Positions 15,921-24,168 are shown, counted from the stretch's first letter. The stretch is DNA of 32,351 nt from Treponema sp. (GCA_003245635.1 QKCO01000058.1:1-32351); one strand, 5' to 3'. The notes: generated by a model from the letters alone, not told the origin. Program-made: numbers and translations.

Positions 15921-16699
15921 TCTTGAAATGCGCCGCGGCCGCACTCGCGCTTATAGTCCTCGGATCATCGCCGGTTTTCGCCGACTTGAGCGACTTCGAG
16001 AAGCGGATCGAGGAAGCGGAAGCCGCCGCGAAGCCGGACGAGGAAGAGGCGGAGCCGAAACCGGACACCCGTACGGAAGAGCAGAAGCAGGCCGAGTCGG
16101 AATTTGTTTTCGCTATCCTCAAAATCTGGTTCTACCTCAATTTCGCCGTCGATTACGGCGATTACCCCTACGGGGACAGACCCTATATCCGATTCCGCGA
16201 CGGCGATGAGGCGCGCTGGAAATTCTACCGGATGTCGGTCGGCGCCGACGCCTACCTGACCGCGGACTCGCGCATGGGCTACCGGGCGGAGCTCGAGGGA
16301 AAGTTCCTGCCCTTCATCGGTCCGCGGCTGGATGTATCCGGCCTGTACGACGGCGCGCGGGAACAGTACTTCGTCGGTCTCGGCGCTCAGGCGAGCCTCC
16401 TGCAGACGCGCTGGGTGTGCGCCGACGTCTACGGGCAGTGGGTCTCGATGAAGGGCTTGGTCGATCGGGAAGGCAGCGCGCTCGGCATCGTTCTGACCGT
16501 CTATCCCGGCGCGAAGCTCAGCCTGGTCGCGAAGCTCGGGGGACAGAGCTACTCGAGCGGCCTCGAACTGAACGATTGGAGCTGCTCGGTGGGGCGACAC
16601 TTCGGCCGGTGGGAGCTCTACGGCGGCTGGCGATCGCTCGCCGCCGAGACGGGAACCATCATCGGCGGCGCCTTCCTCGGCTGCCGTGCGCATTTCTAA
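15917..16699 (+). CDS. Secreted, probably outer-membrane beta-barrel protein, function unknown
   Basis: 260-residue exported protein that I do not recognise by family. An N-terminal signal peptide (about 1-22, ending SSPVFA) is followed by an acidic, charged segment (about 25-60, KRIEEAEAAAKPDEEEAEPKPD). The remainder has alternating aromatic and hydrophobic beta-strand-like repeats, and the C-terminal residue is Phe (CRAHF), a common end of outer-membrane barrels. The start ATG 15917 overlaps the stop of the NIF3-type gene. The tail-to-tail neighbour is a patatin phospholipase 11 bases away. Spirochaetes have several such lineage-specific barrels; the barrel assignment is inference from pattern only. 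Confidence 0.7.
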   Translation: MILKCAAAALALIVLGSSPVFADLSDFEKRIEEAEAAAKPDEEEAEPKPDTRTEEQKQAESEFVFAILKIWFYLNFAVDYGDYPYGDRPYIRFRDGDEARWKFYRMSVGADAYLTADSRMGYRAELEGKFLPFIGPRLDVSGLYDGAREQYFVGLGAQASLLQTRWVCADVYGQWVSMKGLVDREGSALGIVLTVYPGAKLSLVAKLGGQSYSSGLELNDWSCSVGRHFGRWELYGGWRSLAAETGTIIGGAFLGCRAHF

Positions 16700-16710
16700 A
16701 CCGGCTCGGG

Positions 16711-18006
16711 CTACAAGCTCGGCCTGAGACGATCCCGCAGCTCGAAGTAGCGCAGGCCGGCGTCCAGGGACGGCCAGAACGTCCCGAGCGCCTGTTCGAG
16801 GAAGCCCCGGACGTGGCCGCTCGAGGTCAGGCGGAGCAGCCCGACGATGTAATACGGCGTCTCGTCGAAACCGCGCTTGCGCAGGGACTCGCGGATGAGA
16901 TTCTCGATGCCGCGCCTGGTGTCGAAAGACGGCCGCTTCCTCGAGCCGATGGCTTCGGCCGCGAACGCGCGCAGGCGCTCGTCCTCGGCGGCGCGCCGCT
17001 CGTCGATCGCCGCGGCCAGGCTCCGATAGGTGTAGCCTCTCACGCGTTCCACCTCCAGAAGCGTTGCGGCGCATTCCAGGTGCTTGAGCAGCAGGTTACG
17101 GTCGTGGCGCATCGCCTCCGGAAACATCGTCGGAGCCTCGCCCTCAGCCTGCCGCGAAAAGAGAGAGAGAAAGCGCTTTTCGAGCCGGTCGGCCGGCTTA
17201 ACGAAATACGAATACCCCTTCAGCTTGCCGAACACCCGCAGCGTGTCGAGATAGCCGAGCTCGTTGAAGCGATCGAGGAAAGCCCGGTCGAAATCGAGCA
17301 CGCCGCCGAAATCGATCGAGTTCTTGATGTAGACCGTCTCGGACCCGGCCACGTCTGGGCGCCGGTTCACGCCGGCCCCGGAGATGTCCACCACGATGAT
17401 GCGCCGGTAGCCGCGCCGGCGAGCCATGGCATAGGGCATATTGTCCCACAGGCCGCCGTCGGCGTACTTGTCCCCTTCGATTTCGGGCGCCGCGAAACCG
17501 GGCAGCGCGGAGCTCGCCATGAGGTACTCAAGCACCGTCCCGCTCTCCATCCGGTCTATGAAGACTTCCCGCGGCTTGAGCTCGGAAACGTTGACCGTCA
17601 TGACGCCCAGGTCATTGCCGGAGTTCCGTATGGCGTCTTCGTTCAAGTGCGCTTCGAGCGTGCGGCGCATGGGAGCAGTATCCAGTCCATGGGTGCTCGA
17701 CAGCCGCTGTATGAGAGACCCGAGAGGCGGCATCTTGGCCGGCTGCAGCTTGATGATGCCGTCTTCCTTGAAGCCCTGCGGAAGGTCAAGGATCGTATCG
17801 ACCGTGATGGTTCTGCCGATTTCCTCGAGCGCTTCGTAGGCGCCCTGCGCGAGGAAACCGGCGATGATCGCACCGATCGAATTGCCGACGAAGGCGTTGA
17901 CCGGCACCTTCATTTCCCGAAGAGCCCGCCAGGCGCCGATATGGTAGACGCCCTTCGTGCCCCCGCCGCTGAGAACCAGGCAATACGGATTCTTATGTCG
18001 ACGCAT
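16711..18006 (-). CDS. Patatin-like phospholipase
   Basis: Ser-Asp dyad acyl hydrolase of 431 residues. The oxyanion-hole glycine loop GGGTKG is at 14-19, the nucleophile elbow GNSIG at 41-45 (S43), and the catalytic Asp in YADGGLWDNMP at about 183. A long C-terminal region (about 230-430) rich in charged helices contains no other domain that I recognise. There is no signal peptide, so the enzyme is probably cytoplasmic or membrane-peripheral. The start is ATG 18006, with GGGAGGG close upstream; residues before this in the frame lie upstream of a good promoter and are not used. It is divergent from a FecR-domain gene. Confidence 0.92.
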   Translation of the reverse strand: MRRHKNPYCLVLSGGGTKGVYHIGAWRALREMKVPVNAFVGNSIGAIIAGFLAQGAYEALEEIGRTITVDTILDLPQGFKEDGIIKLQPAKMPPLGSLIQRLSSTHGLDTAPMRRTLEAHLNEDAIRNSGNDLGVMTVNVSELKPREVFIDRMESGTVLEYLMASSALPGFAAPEIEGDKYADGGLWDNMPYAMARRRGYRRIIVVDISGAGVNRRPDVAGSETVYIKNSIDFGGVLDFDRAFLDRFNELGYLDTLRVFGKLKGYSYFVKPADRLEKRFLSLFSRQAEGEAPTMFPEAMRHDRNLLLKHLECAATLLEVERVRGYTYRSLAAAIDERRAAEDERLRAFAAEAIGSRKRPSFDTRRGIENLIRESLRKRGFDETPYYIVGLLRLTSSGHVRGFLEQALGTFWPSLDAGLRYFELRDRLRPSL

Positions 18007-18022
18007 CCGCCCTCCCCCGCGA

Positions 18023-18051
18023 ATACTAGCGCGCGCCGGGACCCGAGGCAA
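18023..18051 (-). promoter_or_regulatory. Promoter of the patatin gene
   Basis: On the minus strand TTGCCT (18051-18046) and TAGTAT (18028-18023) are separated by 17 bases. They place a start site near 18016, about ten bases before the ATG at 18006. A divergent -35-like TTGACG at 18058-18063 probably serves the FecR-domain gene. Confidence 0.6.
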
Positions 18052-18092
18052 GCGTCGTTGACGGGAAGCGCCGGATGAGCGAAACTGCAACT

Positions 18093-18761
18093 ATGAAAAC
18101 AATACCGTTCATCGCCGCGTTTTCGATTCTCGCCGCGACGGCATTCGCGGCTCCCCGCGCGGAGGAGGCTCCCCGGCCGGCCGGAACGGTCCGGGAGCCG
18201 GCCCGCGTCGTCTATTTCGAGGGGGACGTCCTCGTCGACGGGCGCGAAGCGGAGATCGGCATGACCCTCGGCACGGTCGCGACCTTCGAGACGGGCAAGA
18301 CGGCGTTCTGCGAAATAGTCTTCGCCGACAAGAACGCCGTGCGCATCGGCTGGAACACCGTCGCGACGCTCGACTTCAGCAAGCCGGTCACGGAGATCAT
18401 GCTCGAACGCGGCGGCGCGGCGGCGGTACTGCGTAAGCTCGAAAAGATTTCCGGCGACGACTCCTTCCGCGTGCGGATGAAAAGCGCCACCGCTGGCGTC
18501 AGGGGCACCTCCTTCTGCGTCTGGCAGAACGACGAAGGTTCCTACGTCTGCGCCTGCAACGGGCGCGTAAAGACGCTCGATTCCGAGGGCGGCAACGAGT
18601 TCGATATCGTCTCGGCCCACCACACGGCAAAACTGTACGTGCCCAAGGGCACGGGCATCGAGGCTATCGACCAGGGCATGCTCCACCACGACGACGATTC
18701 GATCGAGTCGCTCGCGGCCCGCATCGGCGAGACGATCGACTGGACGACGCCCGACCGATGA
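18093..18761 (+). CDS. FecR-domain secreted protein
   Basis: Exported protein of about 222 residues with signal peptide MKTIPFIAAFSILAATAFAA and a FecR domain: ARVVYFEGDVLVDGREAEIGMTL, FETGKTAFCEIVFADKNAVRIGWNTVATLDF, and the hallmark KSATAGVRGTSFCVW. In spirochaetes such proteins are often stand-alone periplasmic or surface proteins, not sigma-factor regulators, and no ECF sigma gene is nearby. ATG 18093 is chosen because the signal peptide then begins properly; ATG 18075 is the alternative. TTGACG at 18058 followed by GAAACT ending six bases before 18093 could be a leaderless promoter, but the -10 is weak. Its stop overlaps the next ATG. Confidence 0.85.
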   Translation: MKTIPFIAAFSILAATAFAAPRAEEAPRPAGTVREPARVVYFEGDVLVDGREAEIGMTLGTVATFETGKTAFCEIVFADKNAVRIGWNTVATLDFSKPVTEIMLERGGAAAVLRKLEKISGDDSFRVRMKSATAGVRGTSFCVWQNDEGSYVCACNGRVKTLDSEGGNEFDIVSAHHTAKLYVPKGTGIEAIDQGMLHHDDDSIESLAARIGETIDWTTPDR

Positions 18762-18988
18762 ACGATGTTTTCCTCGACGGCGAATTCCTCTTAAAGCTGG
18801 CCAATACCCGCATGCCCTTCGGCAAATACGCCGGGCGCCTCCTGATCGACCTTCCCGAAGCCTACGTCGTCTGGTTCGCCAAGAAAGGCTGGCCCGAAGG
18901 CGAGATAGGCACTCTCCTCGCCTCTCTCTACGACGTCAAGGCGAACGGCCTCGAGGGCGTGCTCAGACCGCTGGCGCGGAGCGGCTAA
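18758..18988 (+). CDS. DUF3820 family small protein
   Basis: 76-residue cytoplasmic protein of the DUF3820 family (Pfam names it putative quorum-sensing-regulated virulence factor). The signature is clear: TRMPFGKYAGRLLIDLPEAYVVWFAKKGWPEGEIGTLLASLYDVKANGLEGVLRPL. No biochemical role is established for the stand-alone domain. ATGA overlap with the FecR-domain gene shows coupled translation. The gene ends 29 bases from the convergent flavodoxin gene. Confidence 0.88.
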   Translation: MNDVFLDGEFLLKLANTRMPFGKYAGRLLIDLPEAYVVWFAKKGWPEGEIGTLLASLYDVKANGLEGVLRPLARSG

Positions 18989-19017
18989 GCCGCAAAGCAC
19001 TGCTGGGTCGGATCGCG

Positions 19018-20448
19018 CTACGGCGCGGGAGCGTTCTTCGGCTCTGTTCCCTCGATGACCTTCTCGAAGGACTTGACCATGAACGACACCATATTCTCTC
19101 TCATCCCGCGCTTGATGAAGGGGATCGAGGTGAACCAGTAGGCGATCCATACGCCCAGGCGCGCGAAGGGGTTGCGCAACGGGAAGTCGTAGCGCTTGGA
19201 CTTCCGGTATTCGCGGTGGTCGCCCTTGAACACGATGCGGAGACCGCCGTAGATCTCGTCCCGGAAAATCTTCATGCCTCCGACGCCACGGAAGCTGATG
19301 GGCGATCGGGACGCGGCCAGACTCAAGCCTTCCTCCCGCGCGCGGCCGACCGACAGGACGGCGCGTGAAACAGCCGAATCGATAGCGGAGGCCAACTCGG
19401 CGGCCGTCAAACTTTCGTCGGATACGAAATCGACCACATGGGCTTCCATGGTTTCGAAATATGCCGAAAGAACCTCGCGCAGGTTGTCCAGCCGTGTAAG
19501 CGGGCCCGAGACGAGCACGACCACGCGCTTGCCGTTTAGGGACGGCCGGTGAGTCTTGAAGAAGGATCGGTCGAAAAAAGCCTTCCAGAGCCAGGACAGG
19601 TAGCGGTCCCGAACGGTCCCTGCGAATACGACGACGTCCGCTTCGGCTGACACGCGGCGGAAGGTATCGATGAAGGAGTCCTTTCCCGTATACGCGCAGT
19701 CTCCAGCGCCGCATTTGAGACAGCCCAGACAGCCGTGCGACAGACCGAGGGATCCCAAATCGATCCGTTCCGCTCCGAGAAGCGAAAGCGCGGCGCGGTC
19801 GGCCATGCGCCCTGCCGGTGAGTCCGGATTATCGACGAGAACCGCAGCCTTGACTGCTCGAGAATGAGATACGGGCGGAGGCGCCTCGCGAAGCGCGTCG
19901 GCCGCGGAGGGACCGTTCCGGACATCCAGCGGGAACGAGCGCCGAGGCATAAGCGCGCCGGAAGACACCGTCGAAAAGAGGTCTTGCGCGAAAAGATCGA
20001 GCCGCGACCGCTCCGGGACCTTGGTCAGATCGGCCATAGCCGCCGAATAGGAAGAAACGAAGCGCAGCCCCCAATCCTCGCTGACCTCGCGTATGTAGGT
20101 ATGCGCGGTATGATCGTAGAAATGGATCGATGTCGAAACGCTCGCGGCATACTTTCCGGAAAAGGCAGCCGAAGCCCCGCGTGCGTCGACGAGTTCTATG
20201 AATCGCTTGAGCTGTGAACACACGAGCAGGTAGTATAGAGGGAAGGCCCACAGGATGAGGTCCGCTCCGCGGACCTCGTCGATGATCTCCGTGAACTTGC
20301 CTTCGTCCTTCTCGAGGGCGGCTATGCGTGAAGCGACGTGCTCAGTCTTCCATCCGTGAAAGGGAAAACGCTTTTCTAGATAGCGGACGTATCGGATGGT
20401 CACGCTCGATTCGCCCTTGGGGCTTCCGCCCAACACGAGAATCCTCAT
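19018..20448 (-). CDS. Tandem flavodoxin-fold protein with Fe-S type cysteine motif (NAD(P)H-dependent oxidoreductase family)
   Basis: 476-residue cytoplasmic redox protein with two flavodoxin-like halves. The first half (about 1-165) opens MRILVLGGSPKGESSVT, with ADLILWAFPLYYLLVCSQLKRFIEL, as in NADPH-dependent FMN reductases. The second (about 198-365) has AAVLVDNPDSPAGRMADRA, a cysteine motif C240-x2-C243-x2-C246-x4-C251, and ADVVVFAGTVRDRYLSWLWKAFFDR, resembling iron-sulfur flavoproteins. The final 90 residues form an extra region with a hydrophobic patch (ARLGVWIAYWFTSIPF). A strong AAGGAGG precedes ATG 20448, which overlaps the end of the PadR gene, so the two are co-transcribed. Substrate unknown. 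Confidence 0.82.
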   Translation of the reverse strand: MRILVLGGSPKGESSVTIRYVRYLEKRFPFHGWKTEHVASRIAALEKDEGKFTEIIDEVRGADLILWAFPLYYLLVCSQLKRFIELVDARGASAAFSGKYAASVSTSIHFYDHTAHTYIREVSEDWGLRFVSSYSAAMADLTKVPERSRLDLFAQDLFSTVSSGALMPRRSFPLDVRNGPSAADALREAPPPVSHSRAVKAAVLVDNPDSPAGRMADRAALSLLGAERIDLGSLGLSHGCLGCLKCGAGDCAYTGKDSFIDTFRRVSAEADVVVFAGTVRDRYLSWLWKAFFDRSFFKTHRPSLNGKRVVVLVSGPLTRLDNLREVLSAYFETMEAHVVDFVSDESLTAAELASAIDSAVSRAVLSVGRAREEGLSLAASRSPISFRGVGGMKIFRDEIYGGLRIVFKGDHREYRKSKRYDFPLRNPFARLGVWIAYWFTSIPFIKRGMRENMVSFMVKSFEKVIEGTEPKNAPAP

Positions 20449-20993
20449 AGCTCCTCCTTGGTTTCGCGGCACCAATTGCGAATCGCTTCGTAATACCCGA
20501 GTCCGAAACGCAGCGTCATGCGCTGGAAGCGCGCCTCCGCTCCACTTGGGCCTCCGGCCGCGGCCTCTCCATCCAAATGGGGCTCGATCGTCCGCAGCTC
20601 CGCGATGGACCGGTCGGCAGCCTCGGCTTCCGCATCGAGCATTGCCCGCAAGCGGTCGGCCGGCAGCCGCGAAGCGAAAAAAACTTTCAGCAGCAGCTCG
20701 TTCCTGAAATTGGCCCTCGCGGGATCGAGAGGAAGCCAGCGGCGCAGTTCGGCGCGTCCGCTTTCAGTTATCGCGTATACCTTCCTGTCGGCCCGTCCTT
20801 CCCCCGGCGAAGCCGATACGACCGCGAACCCCGCTTCCTCGAGGGCTCGCAGAGTCGGATAGATATGCCCGTAGTCTTCGTTCCAGAAGTGAGACAGGCT
20901 GCAGGATGCGAACTTCTTGATGTCGTAGCCGGACATCGGCATCAGATCCAAAAAACCGAGAATCGCGTACTTGCTTCTGTTCTCCCTTGACAT
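20445..20993 (-). CDS. PadR family transcriptional regulator
   Basis: Repressor of 182 residues with a PadR winged helix (about 5-85: KYAILGFLDLMPMSGYDIKKFASCSLSHFWNEDYGHIYPTLRALEEAGF...GRADRKVYAITESGRAELRRWL) and a helical C-terminal dimerisation arm (Vir-type, about 95-180). It is the first gene of an operon with the tandem flavodoxin protein and is divergent from a DUF2141 gene. Its start codon lies inside a long AT-rich palindrome with no Shine-Dalgarno; a TTGAAC/TATCAT promoter would begin transcription at or next to the ATG. Autorepression and control of both directions are likely. PadR proteins often respond to phenolic or other small ligands. Confidence 0.92.
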   Translation of the reverse strand: MSRENRSKYAILGFLDLMPMSGYDIKKFASCSLSHFWNEDYGHIYPTLRALEEAGFAVVSASPGEGRADRKVYAITESGRAELRRWLPLDPARANFRNELLLKVFFASRLPADRLRAMLDAEAEAADRSIAELRTIEPHLDGEAAAGGPSGAEARFQRMTLRFGLGYYEAIRNWCRETKEEL

Positions 20994-21031
20994 ATATCAA
21001 TATGATATACATCATTATGATATATGTTCAA
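20987..21031. promoter_or_regulatory. Divergent promoters and candidate PadR operator
   Basis: Arms ACATATATCA (20990-20999) and TGATATATGT (21018-21027) are exact reverse complements. Inner ATGAT (21002-21006) and ATCAT (21011-21015) pair about the same centre, giving a 38-bp imperfect palindrome. Minus strand: -35 TTGAAC (21031-21026), 18-base spacer, -10 TATCAT (21007-21002), then padR ATG eight bases on. Plus strand: a consensus -35 TTGACA at 20987-20992 with CATCAT at 21010-21015. ATGT/ACAT half sites are the usual PadR recognition elements. Confidence 0.7.
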
Positions 21032-21048
21032 GGAAAAAAGGAACGCAC

Positions 21049-21480
21049 ATGAAAAAGTTTCTATCCGCGACGCTGATTCTCGCGACCGCCTTCGCGGTTT
21101 CCGCACAAGATGAAAGGTTCGGATTACTCGTCCGCGTACACTGCGCAAAAAGCGGAACGCTCTACCTGCTCGTCGTGGACGAATTCAACTATGGAGATCC
21201 GAAAAAGGCAGCGGCAAGCGAAATCCTGCCCGTCACAGGAAAGGCTGAAGGGCCGGCCGCCGAAATAACGTTCCCGGATCTGCCGACCGGAACGTACGGA
21301 GTGCGAGCCTTCCTTGACCAGAACGGCAACGGGAATCTCGACATCGGCGCATTCGGCATCCCTCGCGAACCTTGGGGCATGAGTTGGAAAGAGAAGCGGC
21401 CGTCGATGCGGCCGCCGCGATTTTCCGACTACGCGTTCGAGCTGAAAGAAAGCAGAGATCTTCTGGTCGTGCTGGAGTAG
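21049..21480 (+). CDS. DUF2141 family secreted protein
   Basis: Exported protein of 143 residues: signal peptide MKKFLSATLILATAFAVSA followed by a DUF2141 domain. The domain's mark is the D/N-rich turn in AFLDQNGNGNLDIGAFGIPREPWGMS, preceded by LPTGTYGVRAF. The immunoglobulin-like domain is periplasmic or surface-exposed; no reaction is known. GGAAAAAAGGAA stands before the ATG. Translation upstream of 21049 would read through the operator and is rejected. It is divergent from padR and probably under PadR control. Confidence 0.87.
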   Translation: MKKFLSATLILATAFAVSAQDERFGLLVRVHCAKSGTLYLLVVDEFNYGDPKKAAASEILPVTGKAEGPAAEITFPDLPTGTYGVRAFLDQNGNGNLDIGAFGIPREPWGMSWKEKRPSMRPPRFSDYAFELKESRDLLVVLE

Positions 21481-21494
21481 AATAGCCTCATGGC

Positions 21495-22160
21495 TTGCGG
21501 TTGCGGATATCGGAAACGGCTGCGCGAAGACTGGAAGGTCTCCCGCTCGGCGAAAACGCATTATCTCGACTACTGCGCGGCATCGCAGCAGCGGAGCTCT
21601 TGGACGGCGCGGGGGCAACGATCGGCGCCGCCTTTGCTCTGTCCCCCGAAGGCATTGCCTTCTGCTCATCCGGCACCTAAGCCCTCAACGCCGCCATCTG
21701 GGGCCTTGCCACCCGGGATTCCACTCTACGCTTCGTGACCACGGCGACGGGACACGCCGCCCTCCGCGCGCCGCTTTCGCTCCTGCGCGGCCTCGGGCGG
21801 ACCGTCGCCGAATGTCCGGTGAACCGCGACGGTCAAATCGATCGAGCCCGGCTCGATGCCCTGTTATCTCCAGGACGCTCAGTCTTCTGCTACTCACCGG
21901 TGAACCACGAAACCGGCGCCGTCCAGGATTCAGCCGCCCTATTCGCCATCGCCCGCGCGCGGGACGCCTCGTGCTCATGGACGCCGTCCAAACCGCGCCT
22001 CGCCTCCCTCCCGAGAGAGGGGCACCCTTCGCGGATTTTAACGCCAGCTCCGCGTCCTCGAGAAAGACTTCTTCGACCTCTGCGAAAAGCGCGGCATGGG
22101 GCTTGGCCGCTTCAGCGCCCGCGGGGACCTCGCGGCCCTCGCGCGGGAACTGGATTTGAC
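21495..22160 (+). pseudogene. Degenerate NifS-like cysteine desulfurase (class V aminotransferase) relic
   Basis: Three consecutive pieces in three frames match one class V aminotransferase in order. Piece 1 (frame of 21495): ALSPEGIAFCSSGT, then a TAA at 21678-21680 exactly where the family has Glu, then ALNAAIWGLA, FVTTATGHAALRAPLSLLRGLGRTVAECPVNRDGQID and VFCYSPVNHETGAVQD. Piece 2 (shifted near 21960): LVLMDAVQTAPRLPPE, the cofactor-binding Asp/Gln region. Piece 3 (another shift near 22045): GMGLGRFSARGDLAALARELD, the C-terminal tail. The roughly 200 residues between, including the PLP lysine and active-site Cys, are missing, as is most of the N-terminus. The relic lies between the DUF2141 gene and the convergent acyl-CoA synthetase gene and cannot make an active enzyme. 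This accounts for the only gene-poor stretch over 300 bases. Confidence 0.82.
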
Positions 22161-22166
22161 TATCCC

Positions 22167-24110
22167 CTACTTTGCCAGCCCCAGCGCCTTGACCGCCGCG
22201 CGGTTTCCATCCGTCAGGGGATCGGCCGATCCTGAGGCGTAGATTTCCTCGATGCGGTCCTTGTAGCGGTCGCGGACCTTGTGGCGCACGAGCTTCATCG
22301 TGGAATTGATCAAGCCGTCCTTCTCGTCGAAGGGTTCGGCGATCAGCGCGAAGGACGCGGGCCTCCACTGGGCGGGGATGAACGAATAATCGGGATGGGA
22401 GACGAAGGCGGACAAATCGTCGCGGATGAGGGCGATGACTTCGTCCGCGCTCGCCTGCCGGCCGCCGAGCGCGGCCTTCACGGCTTCCGCGTTGACCGTC
22501 GCCACAAGGCTCGTGAACTTCCGCTGCTCGTTGTAGGCCATGAGCTGACTGACGAAGGCGGAGGTATTGATGATCGCCTCCTCGATGGTCTCAGGGCTGT
22601 ATTTTTCGCCGTCGGCCGCGATGAGGAGCGCTTTCTCGCGGCCGGTCACCACCAGGAAGCCGTCGCGGTCTATATAGCCGAGGTCGCCCGACCAAAGCCT
22701 GCCGCCGCGGATCGTCTCCGCGGTCGCCTGGTCGTTCTTGAAGTAGCCCTTCGTCACCGAGTCGCCCTTGGTGACGATCTGGCCGATCTCGCCGACGGCG
22801 CACTCGGTCGACTCGTCCTTCATGATCTTCACTTCGAGCGTGGGGATGATGACGCCCGAAGTGCCGAACTTGTGCCGGCGCGGCGAATTGGAGCAGATGA
22901 TGGGCGCGTTCTCGGTCAGACCGTAGCCCTGGTAGATGGGCACGCCGATCGCGTTGAAGAATTCCTGCTGCTTGACCTCGAGGAGCGCGCCGCCGCCGAC
23001 GCAGAACTTTATGTCCTTCCCGAAAATCAGGCGCAGCTTGGGGAACACGAGCGCGTTAGCGAGCGCCCAGGGCAGATAGTTTTTGAGCCTCGTCCACAGG
23101 GAAGTCTTGTCGAAGCCGTTTCCCGCGCGCGCGATGCCCGCCTTCACGCCGCGTTCGAAGATGCCGTTGATGAACGCGCCCTTGGCGGCCACGCCCTGCT
23201 GCATCTTCTTCATGAAGTTCCCCGACAGCGCCGGTACGGTAAGCAGAAAGTCGGGATTCGTTTCGACTAGGTTCTTGGGGAGATTGCGCAGCGCCGCGAG
23301 GGGGCCGCCCCGCGCGTCGACGAAATACATGCAGACGCCGTTCTGAAGGAAGATGTACATGCCGACGGTGTGCGCGAACGAATGGTCCAGGGGCAGCATT
23401 ATAAGGCTCTTCCATCCGGTCTTTATATCGACGACCTTGGCCGCGTCGGAAGCATTGTGCAGGTAGTTGCGATGGGTGAGCATGATGCCTTTTGGGTTGC
23501 CCGTCGTACCCGAGGTGTAGCAGATGGTCACCGTGTCGTCGGGCCCGACGGAAGTCTCGATCTGGGCCATGCGCGCTGAAAAAGCCGCGCCGTCGGAACC
23601 TTCGAGCACGGCTTTCCCTTCGGCTAGAAGATCGTCGTAATAAAAGAGGTCCTTCCCCTCCGAAAGCCCTGCTTTGGCGATCGCTTCGTCGAACGAGGGC
23701 GTCCGCGGAGAGATGCAGACGACCAGGGGACGGCTGGCGGCGGAGCCGAGCACTTCTGCGACCTTTGAGAAGTTGTTCTCGGAGACGAGGACGGCCTTGG
23801 CTTCCGAATGGTCGAGGCGAAAGAGTATTTCATCTGCGGAAAGCTTGGTCGAAAGCGGCACGGACGAGCAGCCGGCCTTCAAGAGGCCGAATTCGCCTAT
23901 GACCCAGGATGCGCGGCCTTCGGAGAGGATGGCGACGTTGTCTCCCTTCGCGAAGCCGCGGCGGACGAACGCAGCCGCGAAGCGGAGCGTGAGCAGGTCC
24001 GTTTCGGCGAAGCTGATGGTCGAGTAGGAATCCGAGGTCTTGTCGCCCAGATAGGGCATCGATGCGTATTTCCGGGCTCCCTCGTGCAGGAGCGCGATGA
24101 CGGTATTCAT
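22167..24110 (-). CDS. Long-chain acyl-CoA synthetase (AMP-forming)
   Basis: Activates fatty acids to acyl-CoA through an acyl-AMP intermediate; 647 residues, membrane-associated in the family. The ATP/AMP-binding P-loop motif YTSGTTGNPKG is at 198-208. Further marks are LPLDHSFAHTVGMYIFLQNG, the A5 motif YQGYGLTENAP (about 400), GEIGQIVTKGDSVTKGYF, the A7-A8 segment LWSGDLGYIDRDGFLVVTGREKALLI and the C-terminal linker region. The ATG has GGAGGA seven bases upstream and a candidate promoter with two operator-like sites before it. It is larger than the bacterial FadD average but in range for the FAA1/LACS-like subgroup common in spirochaetes. Confidence 0.93.
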   Translation of the reverse strand: MNTVIALLHEGARKYASMPYLGDKTSDSYSTISFAETDLLTLRFAAAFVRRGFAKGDNVAILSEGRASWVIGEFGLLKAGCSSVPLSTKLSADEILFRLDHSEAKAVLVSENNFSKVAEVLGSAASRPLVVCISPRTPSFDEAIAKAGLSEGKDLFYYDDLLAEGKAVLEGSDGAAFSARMAQIETSVGPDDTVTICYTSGTTGNPKGIMLTHRNYLHNASDAAKVVDIKTGWKSLIMLPLDHSFAHTVGMYIFLQNGVCMYFVDARGGPLAALRNLPKNLVETNPDFLLTVPALSGNFMKKMQQGVAAKGAFINGIFERGVKAGIARAGNGFDKTSLWTRLKNYLPWALANALVFPKLRLIFGKDIKFCVGGGALLEVKQQEFFNAIGVPIYQGYGLTENAPIICSNSPRRHKFGTSGVIIPTLEVKIMKDESTECAVGEIGQIVTKGDSVTKGYFKNDQATAETIRGGRLWSGDLGYIDRDGFLVVTGREKALLIAADGEKYSPETIEEAIINTSAFVSQLMAYNEQRKFTSLVATVNAEAVKAALGGRQASADEVIALIRDDLSAFVSHPDYSFIPAQWRPASFALIAEPFDEKDGLINSTMKLVRHKVRDRYKDRIEEIYASGSADPLTDGNRAAVKALGLAK

Positions 24111-24120
24111 GGATGGTCCT

Positions 24121-24168
24121 CCGATCGGATGATTCGCCAGTATGGACGCACCGATCGGAAGAGGTCAA
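24121..24168 (-). promoter_or_regulatory. Promoter and paired operator-like sites of the acyl-CoA synthetase gene
   Basis: On the minus strand TTGACC (24168-24163) and CATACT (24144-24139) are 18 bases apart, giving a start near 24132. The 8-bp palindrome CCGATCGG occurs at 24151-24158 inside the spacer and again at 24121-24128 just downstream of the start site, exactly 30 bp apart. That is the layout expected for a repressor bound on one DNA face. The regulator is not in the window as far as I can tell. Confidence 0.55.

Noticed and set aside
16417-18078. 553-codon open frame on the plus strand
   Set aside because: Antisense to the patatin gene, whose catalytic motifs are all intact.
21490-21738. 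Cys-containing small ORF beginning MACGCGYRK
   Set aside because: It is an out-of-frame reading of the NifS-like relic; the better homology is in the frame of 21495. The YLDYCAA string in it may be chance or a trace of the lost N-terminus.
22281-23270. 329-codon plus-strand frame opposite the acyl-CoA synthetase
   Set aside because: Antisense shadow of a gene with all AMP-binding motifs.
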